Assembly (NCBI RefSeq): GCF_000761245.1 | Contig: NZ_AWOR01000046.1 | Coordinates: 371,519 to 435,518 of the forward strand | Reading direction: 5' to 3' | Origin: Comamonas testosteroni | Lineage (GTDB): Bacteria > Pseudomonadota > Gammaproteobacteria > Burkholderiales > Burkholderiaceae_C | Length of the DNA stretch: 64,000 bases | The notes under the pieces: generated by a model | Told to the model about the DNA's origin: nothing | Seen by the model: only the letters and a program-made list of their open reading frames with translations | Databases searched by the model: none | Program-made: the position numbers and the translations under genes | Part shown: piece after piece, positions 17,674 to 26,545 of the stretch | How the letters are laid out: every line of letters starts with the position of its first letter | Numbering within the stretch: the first letter of the stretch is position 1

Positions 17674-18915
17674 ATGAACGAGCACTCCAAACTCTCCAAT
17701 CGCCGCCGGTGGGCCGCTGCCGGCGTTGCCGCCGCCGTGATCGCCACCACTGCCGCCATGCTGGGCCTGCAGGCGTCGCACGCGGAGGCGCCGGCTGCGC
17801 AAGCCGCCGCGCCGGCCGTGCCGGTCTCGGCAGCCCAGGTCCTGCAGCAGGACGTGACGCTGTGGAACGAATTCTCCGGCCGCCTCGAAGCCGTGCAGCG
17901 CGTGGATGTGCAGCCGCGCGTCTCGGGCGCTGTGCAGGCCGTGCATTTCAAGGAAGGCGCGCTGGTCAGGGCCGGTGATCTGCTGTTCACCGTGGACCCG
18001 GCTCCCTATGTGGCAGAAGTCGATCGCGCCGAAGCCCAGGTGGTTGCTGCCAAGGCGCGCATGGCCTATACCCAGAGCGAGTCCGAGCGTGCCACGCGTC
18101 TGTGGGACGAGCGGGCGATCGCGCAAAAGGAATACGACGAGCGCGTGAATGCCCGGCGCGAGGCCGATGCGAATCTGCGCGCCGCACAGGCGGCGCTGCA
18201 GACCGCCAAGCTGAACCTGGGCTACACCCAGGTCAAGGCGCCGGTGAGCGGGCGCGTGGGCCGCATCGAAGTCACCGTGGGCAATCTCGTGAGCTCGGGG
18301 GCTGGAGCGCCGGTGCTGACCACCCTGGTGTCGGTGGACCCCATGTATGCCAGTTTCGACGCCGACGAGCAGATCGTGGCCCAGGCGCTGCAGGGGCTGC
18401 AGAGCGCAAGCCAGGGGCGCAGCACGCGTGCACTGATTGAAACCATTCCCGTGCAGATGGGGGTGGGCACCAGCGGCGGCACGCCCTATGCCGGTCATCT
18501 GCAGCTCATAGACAACCAGGTCGATGCCAAGAGCGGCACGGTGCGTGTGCGCGCCGTGTTCGGCAATGTGGACGGCACGCTCATGGCCGGCCAGTTCGCG
18601 CGCATCCGCATGGGCCAGCCCCAGACCACCCAGGCCGTGCTCATCAACGAGCGCGCCGTGGGCACGGACCAGAGCAAGAAGTTCGTGCTGGTGGTGGGCG
18701 AGGGCAACAAGGCCGAGTACCGGGAGGTGCAACTGGGCGCGCCGGTGGACGGCCTGCGTGTGGTCACTTCGGGCCTGAAGGCCGGCGAGCGCATCGTCGT
18801 CAACGGACTGCAGCGTGTGCGCCCCGGCGTGGTGGTCGCGCCCCAGGACGTGCCCATGAACGCCAAGGCCGAGCTGGCCGATGGCCGCAGCGCCGCCAAG
18901 CAACCTACGGTCTGA
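17674..18915 (+). CDS. RND efflux periplasmic adaptor (MexE/CeoA type)
   Basis: A 413-residue membrane fusion protein. The N-terminal signal/anchor (WAAAGVAAAVIATTAAMLGL) is followed by the lipoyl half-motif RVDVQPRVSGAVQAVHFKEGALVRAGDLLF, an alpha-hairpin (AEAQVVAAKARMAYTQSESERATRLWDERAIAQKEYDE), the second lipoyl half (YTQVKAPVSGRVGRI) and beta-barrel regions. It bridges the inner-membrane pump and outer-membrane channel. The pump gene starts 22 bases downstream. There is no lipobox, so it is anchored by its N-terminal helix or free in the periplasm. Confidence 0.95.
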   Translation: MNEHSKLSNRRRWAAAGVAAAVIATTAAMLGLQASHAEAPAAQAAAPAVPVSAAQVLQQDVTLWNEFSGRLEAVQRVDVQPRVSGAVQAVHFKEGALVRAGDLLFTVDPAPYVAEVDRAEAQVVAAKARMAYTQSESERATRLWDERAIAQKEYDERVNARREADANLRAAQAALQTAKLNLGYTQVKAPVSGRVGRIEVTVGNLVSSGAGAPVLTTLVSVDPMYASFDADEQIVAQALQGLQSASQGRSTRALIETIPVQMGVGTSGGTPYAGHLQLIDNQVDAKSGTVRVRAVFGNVDGTLMAGQFARIRMGQPQTTQAVLINERAVGTDQSKKFVLVVGEGNKAEYREVQLGAPVDGLRVVTSGLKAGERIVVNGLQRVRPGVVVAPQDVPMNAKAELADGRSAAKQPTV

Positions 18916-18937
18916 GAACCCTTAATCCTCCGACACC

Positions 18938-21900
18938 ATGAACCTTTCCCGATTTTTCATCGACCGCCCGATCTTTGCGGGTGTGCTGTCGGTGCTCATC
19001 TTTCTCGCTGGCCTGATCGCCATGCGAACGCTGCCGATCTCGGAATACCCCGAGGTCGCTCCACCCTCGGTGGTGGTGCGCGCCCAGTACCCGGGCGCCA
19101 ATCCCAAGGTGATTGCCGAAACCGTGGCCACGCCGCTGGAGGAATCCATCAACGGCGTGGAAGGCATGCTCTATATGGGCAGCCAGGCCACGACCGACGG
19201 CGTGATGACGCTGACCGTGACCTTCGCCTTGGGCACCGATCCCGACAAGGCGCAGCAGCTGGTGCAGAACCGCGTCTCCCAGGCCGAGCCGCGCCTGCCC
19301 GAGGAAGTGCGCCGCCTGGGCATCACCACGGTCAAGAGCGCGCCCGACCTGACCATGGTCGTGCACATGGTCTCGCCCAACGGCCGCTATGACATCGACT
19401 ATCTGCGCAACTATGCCGTGCTCAATGTCAAGGACCGCCTGGCACGCATCCAGGGCGTGGGTCAGGTGCAGATCTTCGGCGGCGGCGACTATTCCATGCG
19501 TGCCTGGCTGGACCCGCAGAAGGTGGCGCAGCGCGGTCTCTCGGCTGCCGATGTGGTGGCTGCCATCCGCGGCCAGAACGTGCAGGCCGCGGCCGGCGTG
19601 GTCGGTGCCTCGCCCGGTCTGCCCGGCGTGGACATGCAGCTGTCCATCAATGCCCAGGGCCGCTTGCAGACCGAGGAAGAGTTCGGCGACATCATCGTCA
19701 AGACCGGCTCCGACGGCGCCGTGACACGCCTGCGCGACGTGGCAAGGCTGGAGCTGGGCGCGGCCGACTACTCGCTGCGCTCCCTGCTCAACAACGACCC
19801 CGCCGTGGGCATGGGCGTGTTTCAGGCCCCGGGCTCCAACGCCCTGGAGATCTCGGCCAATGTGCGCTCCACCATGGCCGAGCTGCAAAAGCACATGCCC
19901 GAGGGCGTGGAGTTCCGCATCGCCTACGATCCCACGCAGTTCGTGCGTGCCTCCATCAAGTCCGTGATCCAGACCCTGCTGGAGGCCGTGGCCCTGGTCG
20001 TGGTGGTGGTGATTCTGTTCCTGCAGACCTGGCGCGCCTCCATCATTCCGCTGCTGGCCGTGCCGGTCTCGGTGGTGGGCACGTTTGCCGTGCTGCACCT
20101 GTTGGGCTTTTCCATCAATGCGCTGAGCCTGTTCGGCCTGGTGCTGGCCATCGGCATCGTGGTGGATGACGCCATCGTGGTGGTGGAGAACGTGGAGCGC
20201 AACATCGAGTCCGGCCTGTCGCCGCGCCAGGCCACCTACCGCGCCATGCAGGAGGTCAGCGGGCCCATCATCGCCATCGCCCTGGTGCTGGTGGCCGTGT
20301 TTGTGCCGCTGGCCTTCATCAGCGGCCTCACGGGCCAGTTCTACCGCCAGTTTGCGGTGACCATCGCCATCTCGACGGTGATCTCGGCCATCAACTCGCT
20401 GACCCTGTCGCCTGCGCTTTCCGCGCTGCTGCTGCGCGGCCACGATGCGCCCAAGGACGCGCTGACACGCGGCATGGAGCGGGTGCTGGGCGGCTTTTTC
20501 CGCCGTTTCAACGCCTTGTTTCGCCGCGGCTCCGATGCCTATAGCGGTGGTGTGCAGCGCGTCATCGGCCGCAAGGCGCTGATGCTGGTGATCTATGTCG
20601 TGCTGGTGGGCGCGACCTGGGGTCTGTTCAAGCTGGTGCCCGGCGGCTTTGTGCCGGCCCAGGACAAGCAGTACCTGGTCGGTTTTGCCCAGTTGCCCGA
20701 TGGCGCCACGCTGGACCGCACGGAAGACGTGATCCGCCGCATGGGCGAGATCGTCAAGAACAATCCCAATGTGGAAGACGCCATCGCCTTCCCGGGCCTG
20801 TCCATCAACGGCTTCACCAACAGCTCCAACTCGGGCATCGTCTTTGTCACGCTCAAGCCCTTTGCCGAGCGCACGCATGCCGACCAGAGCGGCGGTGCTG
20901 TGGCGGGTCAGCTCAACCAGGCCTTTGGCAGCATCCAGGAAGCCTTAATCGCGATGTTTCCGCCACCGCCCGTGGCCGGCCTCGGAACCACCGGCGGCTT
21001 CAAGCTGCAGATCGAGGACCGTGCCTCGCTGGGCTACGACGCCATGGACGCGGCCGTGAAGGCCTTCATGGCCAAGGCCTACCAGACGCCGGAGCTGGCC
21101 GGCCTGTTCACCAGCTGGCAGGTCAACGTGCCCCAGCTCTATGCCGCCATTGACCGCACCAAGGCGCGCCAGCTCGGCGTGCCGGTGACCGATATCTTCG
21201 AGACGCTGCAGATCTATCTGGGCAGCCTGTATGCGAACGACTTCAACCAGTTCGGCCGCACCTACAGCGTGCGTGTCCAGGCCGATGCCGCCTACCGGGC
21301 GCGAGCCGAGGACGTGGGCCTGCTCAAGGTGCGCTCCACCACGGGCGAGATGGTGCCGCTGTCGGCGCTGATGAAGCTCGAACCCAGCTTCGGGCCCGAA
21401 CGCGCCATGCGCTACAACGGCTTTTTGGCCGCCGACGTCAATGGCGGGCCCGCACCCGGCTTCTCCTCGGGCCAGGCCCAGGCAGCCGTCGAGCGCATTG
21501 CCGCCGAAACCCTGCCGCCCGGCATAGGCTTCGAGTGGACCGAGCTGACCTACCAGGAAATCCTGGCCGGCAATTCGGCCGTGCTGGTGTTCCCCATCGC
21601 CATCCTGCTGGTGTTCCTGGTGCTGGCGGCGCAGTACGAAAGCCTGACCCTGCCGATTGCCATCATCCTCATCGTGCCCATGGGCCTGTTGGCTGCCATG
21701 ACCGGCGTGTGGCTGAGCGGCGGCGACAACAATGTGTTCACGCAGATCGGGCTCATCGTGCTGGTGGGGCTGTCGGCCAAGAACGCCATCCTGATCGTGG
21801 AGTTCGCCCGCGAGCTGGAATTTGCCGGTCGCACGCCCGTGCAGGCCGCCATCGAGGCCAGCCGCCTGCGCCTGCGCCCCATCCTCATGACCTCGCTGGC

Positions 21901-22168
21901 CTTTGTCATGGGCGTGCTGCCGCTGGTGCTGTCCACCGGCGCGGGTGCCGAGATGCGCAGCGCCATGGGCGTGGCGGTGTTCGCCGGCATGATCGGTGTG
22001 ACGGCCTTCGGCCTGTTCCTCACGCCCGTGTTCTATGTGGTGCTGCGCCGCCTGGCCGGCAACCGTCCGCTGCAGCAGCATGGCAGCCATGTGGCGCCGA
22101 TCAGCGAGCCGGGTCACGGCGCTTCGGCCCTGCCCATGCCTGCTGCGCCGCGCGGCCATGACGAATAA
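18938..22168 (+). CDS. RND multidrug efflux permease (MexF/CeoB type)
   Basis: A 1076-residue inner-membrane transporter of the HAE1 family. It opens with MNLSRFFIDRPIFAGVLSVLIFLAGL, has the pore/porter signature YPGANPKVIAETVATPLEESINGVEGMLYM, and in TM4 the proton-relay segment LVLAIGIVVDDAIVVVENVER with paired aspartates. The second half repeats the fold (LIVLVGLSAKNAILIVEFARE). The length is close to the usual 1030-1060 residues, with a short extra C-terminal tail. It exports drugs such as chloramphenicol, trimethoprim or quinolones in close relatives; the actual range here is inferred. Confidence 0.95.
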   Translation: MNLSRFFIDRPIFAGVLSVLIFLAGLIAMRTLPISEYPEVAPPSVVVRAQYPGANPKVIAETVATPLEESINGVEGMLYMGSQATTDGVMTLTVTFALGTDPDKAQQLVQNRVSQAEPRLPEEVRRLGITTVKSAPDLTMVVHMVSPNGRYDIDYLRNYAVLNVKDRLARIQGVGQVQIFGGGDYSMRAWLDPQKVAQRGLSAADVVAAIRGQNVQAAAGVVGASPGLPGVDMQLSINAQGRLQTEEEFGDIIVKTGSDGAVTRLRDVARLELGAADYSLRSLLNNDPAVGMGVFQAPGSNALEISANVRSTMAELQKHMPEGVEFRIAYDPTQFVRASIKSVIQTLLEAVALVVVVVILFLQTWRASIIPLLAVPVSVVGTFAVLHLLGFSINALSLFGLVLAIGIVVDDAIVVVENVERNIESGLSPRQATYRAMQEVSGPIIAIALVLVAVFVPLAFISGLTGQFYRQFAVTIAISTVISAINSLTLSPALSALLLRGHDAPKDALTRGMERVLGGFFRRFNALFRRGSDAYSGGVQRVIGRKALMLVIYVVLVGATWGLFKLVPGGFVPAQDKQYLVGFAQLPDGATLDRTEDVIRRMGEIVKNNPNVEDAIAFPGLSINGFTNSSNSGIVFVTLKPFAERTHADQSGGAVAGQLNQAFGSIQEALIAMFPPPPVAGLGTTGGFKLQIEDRASLGYDAMDAAVKAFMAKAYQTPELAGLFTSWQVNVPQLYAAIDRTKARQLGVPVTDIFETLQIYLGSLYANDFNQFGRTYSVRVQADAAYRARAEDVGLLKVRSTTGEMVPLSALMKLEPSFGPERAMRYNGFLAADVNGGPAPGFSSGQAQAAVERIAAETLPPGIGFEWTELTYQEILAGNSAVLVFPIAILLVFLVLAAQYESLTLPIAIILIVPMGLLAAMTGVWLSGGDNNVFTQIGLIVLVGLSAKNAILIVEFARELEFAGRTPVQAAIEASRLRLRPILMTSLAFVMGVLPLVLSTGAGAEMRSAMGVAVFAGMIGVTAFGLFLTPVFYVVLRRLAGNRPLQQHGSHVAPISEPGHGASALPMPAAPRGHDE

Positions 22169-22181
22169 GCCCCAATCAACC

Positions 22182-23645
22182 ATGGATTCCGATATGAAAA
22201 CGATGCAAGGCATTCGATCCCTGATGCCGTCCCTGAGCGCGCTGACGGCAGCCCTGGTGCTGGCGGGTTGCGCCAGTGCGCCGCCCACGGTGGCCGAGCA
22301 TGCCGGCGTTGCCGTGCCCGCAAGCTTCAGTGCCCAGGCCGCCGCCGCGGGCTGGACGCAGGCCGCCCCGGCCGAGGCCCAGCCGCGCGGTGCCTGGTGG
22401 CGGGTATTTGCCGACACCGAGCTCAGCGCTTTAGTGGAGCGTGCGGGTGATGCCAATACCGATGTGCAGACCGCTGCGGCACGCCTGGCCGAAGCCCGCG
22501 CGCTGCTGCGCTCGGCCGATGCGCAGCGCCAGCCGCAGATCGGTGCTGCGGGCGGTGCCGCGCGTCAGGCCGGTGCGAACACGGCGAACGGCATGCAACC
22601 CGCCACACTGGTCACGGCCGGCCTGAACTTCTCCTACGAAGCGGATCTGTTCGGCCGCCTGTCGCGGGCCAGCGAAGCGGCACGCGAGGATGCCAATGCA
22701 CGCGAGGCCCTGCTGCAGAGCACGCGCCTGATGGTGCAGGCCGATGTGGCGCAGACTTACCTGCAGCTGCGTTCGCTGCAGACCGAGCGCCAGCTGGTCG
22801 AGCAAAGTCTGGCGGCCTATCGCGAGACGCTGACGCTGATCGAGAAGCGCTTTCGGGCCGGCGATGCAGCCGAGCTGGACGTGGCGCGCATGCAGACCGA
22901 GGTTTCGGCCACCGAGGCCGAGACACTGGCGCTGGAGCGCCAGCAGGCGGCCCTCACGCATGCACTGGCCGTGCTCGTGGGGGATGTCGCCACTGGCTTC
23001 ACGCTGGCTTCGCAGCCTGTGCTGGCAACGCTGCCCGTAATTCCGGCAGGCGTGCCCGCGACGGTGCTGGCGCGCCGCCCCGATGTGTCGGCGGCCCAGG
23101 CTTCGGTGCTGGCGGCCCAGGCGCGCGTGGGCGTGGCCCAGGCTGCATGGTTTCCGGCCATCACGCTCACGGGCAATGGCGGCTATGCCTCGCCGGAGCT
23201 GGGCGATCTGTTCAAGTGGTCGGCGCGCTCCTGGGGCATAGGCGCCTTGCTGTCCCTGCCCATCTTCGACGGCGGCCAGCGCGCCGCGCAGGAGGAGGGG
23301 GCCCGCGCGCGCCTGGAGGCCGCCGTGGCGGCCCAGCGCGGCCAGGTACTCGCGGCCTTTCGGGATGTGGAGGATCAGCTCAGTGCCTTGCGCCTGCTCT
23401 CGGGCCAGGCCCGCGTGCTGGGGCAGGCCGTGCAGTCTTCCGAGCGGGCCACGCACCTCTCGGACGTGCGCTATCGCAACGGTCTGGTGAGCCAGCTGGA
23501 GCTGCTGGATGCACGCCGCAACGAGTTGCGCAACCGGCGCCAGGCCTTGCAGGTGCGTACCGCGCAGTACACGGCCACGGTGGCGCTGATTCGCGCGCTG
23601 GGCGGAGGCTGGGACAGCGGCGAGTCCGTGGCGGCAAGCAGCTGA
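22182..23645 (+). CDS. RND outer-membrane efflux lipoprotein (NodT/OprN/OpcM type)
   Basis: About 487 residues with a lipoprotein signal ending LTAALVLAGC, then the two OEP repeats of the TolC fold (LNFSYEADLFGRLSRASEAAREDANAREALLQSTRLMVQADVAQTYLQLR and the related second half with YRNGLVSQLELLDARR). It forms the outer-membrane duct of the pump. Several in-frame ATGs occur near the start (first at 22158, overlapping the permease end); the one chosen gives a compact signal peptide, and 22194 is equally plausible. It is the last gene of the efflux cassette. Confidence 0.92.
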   Translation: MDSDMKTMQGIRSLMPSLSALTAALVLAGCASAPPTVAEHAGVAVPASFSAQAAAAGWTQAAPAEAQPRGAWWRVFADTELSALVERAGDANTDVQTAAARLAEARALLRSADAQRQPQIGAAGGAARQAGANTANGMQPATLVTAGLNFSYEADLFGRLSRASEAAREDANAREALLQSTRLMVQADVAQTYLQLRSLQTERQLVEQSLAAYRETLTLIEKRFRAGDAAELDVARMQTEVSATEAETLALERQQAALTHALAVLVGDVATGFTLASQPVLATLPVIPAGVPATVLARRPDVSAAQASVLAAQARVGVAQAAWFPAITLTGNGGYASPELGDLFKWSARSWGIGALLSLPIFDGGQRAAQEEGARARLEAAVAAQRGQVLAAFRDVEDQLSALRLLSGQARVLGQAVQSSERATHLSDVRYRNGLVSQLELLDARRNELRNRRQALQVRTAQYTATVALIRALGGGWDSGESVAASS

Positions 23646-23842
23646 GGCGAGAGCTGTCCTCTTCGTACTGGCGGCCTGTTCGCCGGCTTGTGACTCCTGC
23701 TGCTCAGTCAGCCGGTGCTTGCAGCGCCCGGACAGGCTTTGCGGTTTGATGGGCATCAAGGCAGGACTTGAGGCTCTGGCAGCGCGGGCGCCAGTGGTGC
23801 TAGATTCATTGACGGTCCATGTGGATCGTCAATGGATGCTTC

Positions 23843-25243
23843 ATGAACATCACTTTTCACGGTGCGGCACAGTCGGTCACGGGGTCCTGTTTTCTGGTCG
23901 AGGCGCATGGCTGCCGCTTTCTGATCGACTGCGGCATGGCTCAGGGCGGCCGCGAGGCGGACGAGCACAACCAGCAAGCCTTTGCCTTTGATGCTGCAAG
24001 CCTGGATTTCGTCGTTCTGACCCATGCGCACATCGATCACAGCGGCTTGTTGCCCAAGCTCGTGGCTCAGGGCTTCAAGGGGACCGTCTATGCCACTTTG
24101 GCCACCAAGGATCTGCTCGAAGTCTTGCTCAAGGACAGCGCCCATATCCAGATGATGGATGCCGAACGGGCGGCGCGGCGTCAGCGCGAAGGCAAGCGGC
24201 GCGAGCGAGAGCCGGCGGTTGCGCTGTATTCGCTGGCCCATGTGGCGAGCACGCTGGAGCAGGTCCAGGCCATGCCTTATGGCCGCAGCTTCGAGCCCCA
24301 TCCTGCGGTGACAGTGCGTTTTCAGGATGCCGGGCATATTCTGGGCTCGGCCATTGTGGAGCTATGGCTGGCAGATGGTCATGGCGGCTCGCGCAAGCTG
24401 GTGGCCAGCGGCGATCTGGGCCAGCCGGGGCGGGTGATTCTGCGCGATCCCACGCCGATCATGGACGCCGATCTGCTGCTCATCGAGTCCACCTATGGGG
24501 ACCGGCAGCACAAGAGCACGGGCGATACCCTGGAGGAGCTGGTCGATGTGGTCACGCGCACGGCTCCCCATGGCAATGTGGTCATCCCGGCATTTGCCGT
24601 GGGGCGCACGCAGGAGCTGCTCTATCACTTTCTGCAGCTGATCCAGCAGCAACGCCTGCCGCCGGTAGAGATATTTGTGGATTCGCCGATGGCGGTGGCG
24701 GCCACGGACATCACGCTGCGGCACTTCAGCGTGTTCGACGGGGAGGCCAGGCAGTTGCTGGGCAGCGTCAGAAGACTCAAGGAGTCGCCGCACATTCATT
24801 TCATCAGCGATGTGGAGGACTCCATCAAGCTCAACCGCATCAAGAGCGGCGCGGTCATCATCTCGGCCAGCGGCATGTGCGATGCGGGACGGGTGCTGCA
24901 TCATCTGAGAAACAATCTGTCCAGGCCCGAGTGTGCGGTGGTGATCTGCGGCTTTCAGGCCGAAGGTTCGTTGGGTCGAAGGCTGGTCGACGGTGCCAGG
25001 CAGGTGCGCCTGTTTGGAGATGACGTCGAGGTCCGTGCCGGCATCCATACCCTGGGCGGCTTTTCGGCCCATGCCGACCAGCAAGCTCTGCTGGACTGGG
25101 CGGCCGCGTTCACCCGCCCGCCGCAGCAGACCTTTGTGGTGCATGGGGAGCCGCATGCCTCCCAGGCCTTGGCCACGCTGCTGCACGAGCGCCTGCATTT
25201 CTCGGTGCAGGTTCCGCAGCCGGGCCAGGTCTTCGAGTTCTAA
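23843..25243 (+). CDS. Beta-CASP metallo-beta-lactamase-fold ribonuclease-like protein
   Basis: A 466-residue protein starting MNITFHGAAQSVTGSCFLVE. The metallo-beta-lactamase motif is LTHAHIDHSG (His61, His63, Asp65, His66), followed by the beta-CASP region with LLIESTYGDR, IPAFAVGRTQELL and SASGMCDAGRVLHHL, and a C-terminal GGFSAHADQQ. These are the marks of RNA-processing beta-CASP nucleases related to CPSF73 and bacterial YsfA/TTHA0252 types. It probably cleaves RNA using two zinc ions. It stands alone before a small HExxH protein gene. A longer start 24 bases upstream is less likely. Confidence 0.9.
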   Translation: MNITFHGAAQSVTGSCFLVEAHGCRFLIDCGMAQGGREADEHNQQAFAFDAASLDFVVLTHAHIDHSGLLPKLVAQGFKGTVYATLATKDLLEVLLKDSAHIQMMDAERAARRQREGKRREREPAVALYSLAHVASTLEQVQAMPYGRSFEPHPAVTVRFQDAGHILGSAIVELWLADGHGGSRKLVASGDLGQPGRVILRDPTPIMDADLLLIESTYGDRQHKSTGDTLEELVDVVTRTAPHGNVVIPAFAVGRTQELLYHFLQLIQQQRLPPVEIFVDSPMAVAATDITLRHFSVFDGEARQLLGSVRRLKESPHIHFISDVEDSIKLNRIKSGAVIISASGMCDAGRVLHHLRNNLSRPECAVVICGFQAEGSLGRRLVDGARQVRLFGDDVEVRAGIHTLGGFSAHADQQALLDWAAAFTRPPQQTFVVHGEPHASQALATLLHERLHFSVQVPQPGQVFEF

Positions 25244-25296
25244 AACGTGCCAGGAGTCTCCGAGATGCGAAATCCTCCTTGCGCGCGGCCTGTTGC

Positions 25297-25854
25297 ATGA
25301 TGTTCTGGCGGCGAAGCCTGATGCCGGTCGAGGCCGGATTCGTGCAGCGGCTTTTCGGCACTGCGCTGGATGAGCTGCTGCCCGGCATGCGTCTGCATGT
25401 GCGGCGTCTGGGCGATACCCGGCGCGCGCTGTCCCTGGGCGGTGGGCACATCTATCTGCCGCGCAGCTTTTTTGAGCATGCTGACCCGCATCGGCCGCTG
25501 CGGCTTGCCCACCCAGTGGTGGCAGGCGTCTTTGCCCATGAGCTGCTGCATCAGTGGCAGCGCCTGCAAGGCCGGGCGGTGACGTGGGAGGCGTTTGGCC
25601 TGCATCTGCGCGCGGCATGCCTGCGGCGCGATCCCTATCACTATCAGGCCTGTGCAGATCCGCAGCAGATGCTGCAGTGCTTTCTGGACGCAAGCGTGGA
25701 GCAGCAGGGACAGATCTGGCAGGACCATGTTCAGGCCCTGGTGCAGGGCCAGCCGCTGGCGTGCATGTGCCTGATTGCCGGGCATGTGCACCAGGCTCAA
25801 GCTGGCCGGACCATGCCGGGTCAGAGCAGGCCGGGCCAATCCAGCAAAGACTAG
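25297..25854 (+). CDS. Small protein with HELLHQWQ metal-binding motif
   Basis: About 185 residues, no signal peptide or membrane helix. The central VVAGVFAHELLHQWQR (His81, Glu82, His85 with the chosen start) is a gluzincin-type HExxH motif, followed 15-40 residues later by a Cys/His/Tyr-rich segment (CLRRDPYHYQAC). It could be a small metallopeptidase or a degenerate DUF4157/eCIS-type domain, where a similar HELxH motif occurs. The start is uncertain because two ATGs are adjacent and there is no good ribosome site; MPVEAGFV further in is also possible. Its stop overlaps that of the convergent PNPOx-like gene by four bases. Confidence 0.6.
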   Translation: MMFWRRSLMPVEAGFVQRLFGTALDELLPGMRLHVRRLGDTRRALSLGGGHIYLPRSFFEHADPHRPLRLAHPVVAGVFAHELLHQWQRLQGRAVTWEAFGLHLRAACLRRDPYHYQACADPQQMLQCFLDASVEQQGQIWQDHVQALVQGQPLACMCLIAGHVHQAQAGRTMPGQSRPGQSSKD

Positions 25855-26363
25855 GCAGCCGAGTTGAGTGCGGCTATGAGATCGTGCTCGTCCACATCGC
25901 GCGCCGCGCCGAAGCCTGCGACATGCCGGCCGCCTTGCGGTGTGATGCAGACAAAACGAAAGTCACCCAGCGCCGTCATGGGCTCGGCTTCGGGAAAGCG
26001 CTCCAGATAGCTGGAGCGGGCGCCTTGCCACAGGCCGCTGTCGCGCGGGGGAGTGGATGCCACGCCCTGAATGCTGATGCGCTCCAGAGCATGCACGGCT
26101 TCGCCAGCGGACTCTGGCCTGCTCATCAGCAGGCTGACGGCAGGATGCAACTCCATGGCCTGTGTATGGCTTGCCAGCGCACTGACATGCAGTACCAGGC
26201 AGCTGAATTCGCCACTCCAGGCCCATGGCACCAGGGACAGGCCCGGGGCGGCAAGATATCCGGGCGCCGACGATGCGGCCAAGGGCTGGAAGGCCAGGGC
26301 GGCGGTGCGCTGGTCGGCGAGCAGCTGGCGCAGCGACTGCTGCAGGCGTGATTCATGAGGCAT
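25851..26363 (-). CDS. Pyridoxamine-5'-phosphate-oxidase-fold protein (HugZ-like)
   Basis: A 170-residue protein beginning MPHESRLQQSLRQLL. The split-barrel pattern is recognisable: SLVPWAWSGEFSCLVLHVSALASHTQAM, then HPAVSLLMS, ERISIQGVA, and RSSYLERFPEAEPMTALGDFRFVCITPQGGRHVAGFGAARDV. HugZ-like members bind FMN or haem and may take part in haem degradation or flavin chemistry. The second domain of full-length HugZ (about 240 residues) is absent. It is transcribed toward the HExxH protein gene and divergent from the acyl-CoA synthetase. Confidence 0.8.
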   Translation of the reverse strand: MPHESRLQQSLRQLLADQRTAALAFQPLAASSAPGYLAAPGLSLVPWAWSGEFSCLVLHVSALASHTQAMELHPAVSLLMSRPESAGEAVHALERISIQGVASTPPRDSGLWQGARSSYLERFPEAEPMTALGDFRFVCITPQGGRHVAGFGAARDVDEHDLIAALNSAA

Positions 26364-26545
26364 TGGCGCATGGTAAGCCAGAGCGCGGGGTCGGACCAGC
26401 TTGAGCCGCGCCGGGCCGCGCCGGCCGTCACCTGCGTGACCGACTGTTGGGGGCATCCCGGATGCCGGGCCGAGGCGGCAGGCCTAGTCTTGCGGACTGA
26501 TTAGTCCACCCGGACTATGTATACGCTTTTCTGATTGCCTGACTC

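Noticed and set aside
18905..22456. Two His/Gln-rich open frames opposite the RND pump
   Set aside because: His- and Gln-heavy composition from complementary GC-rich codons; the pump reads perfectly on the plus strand.
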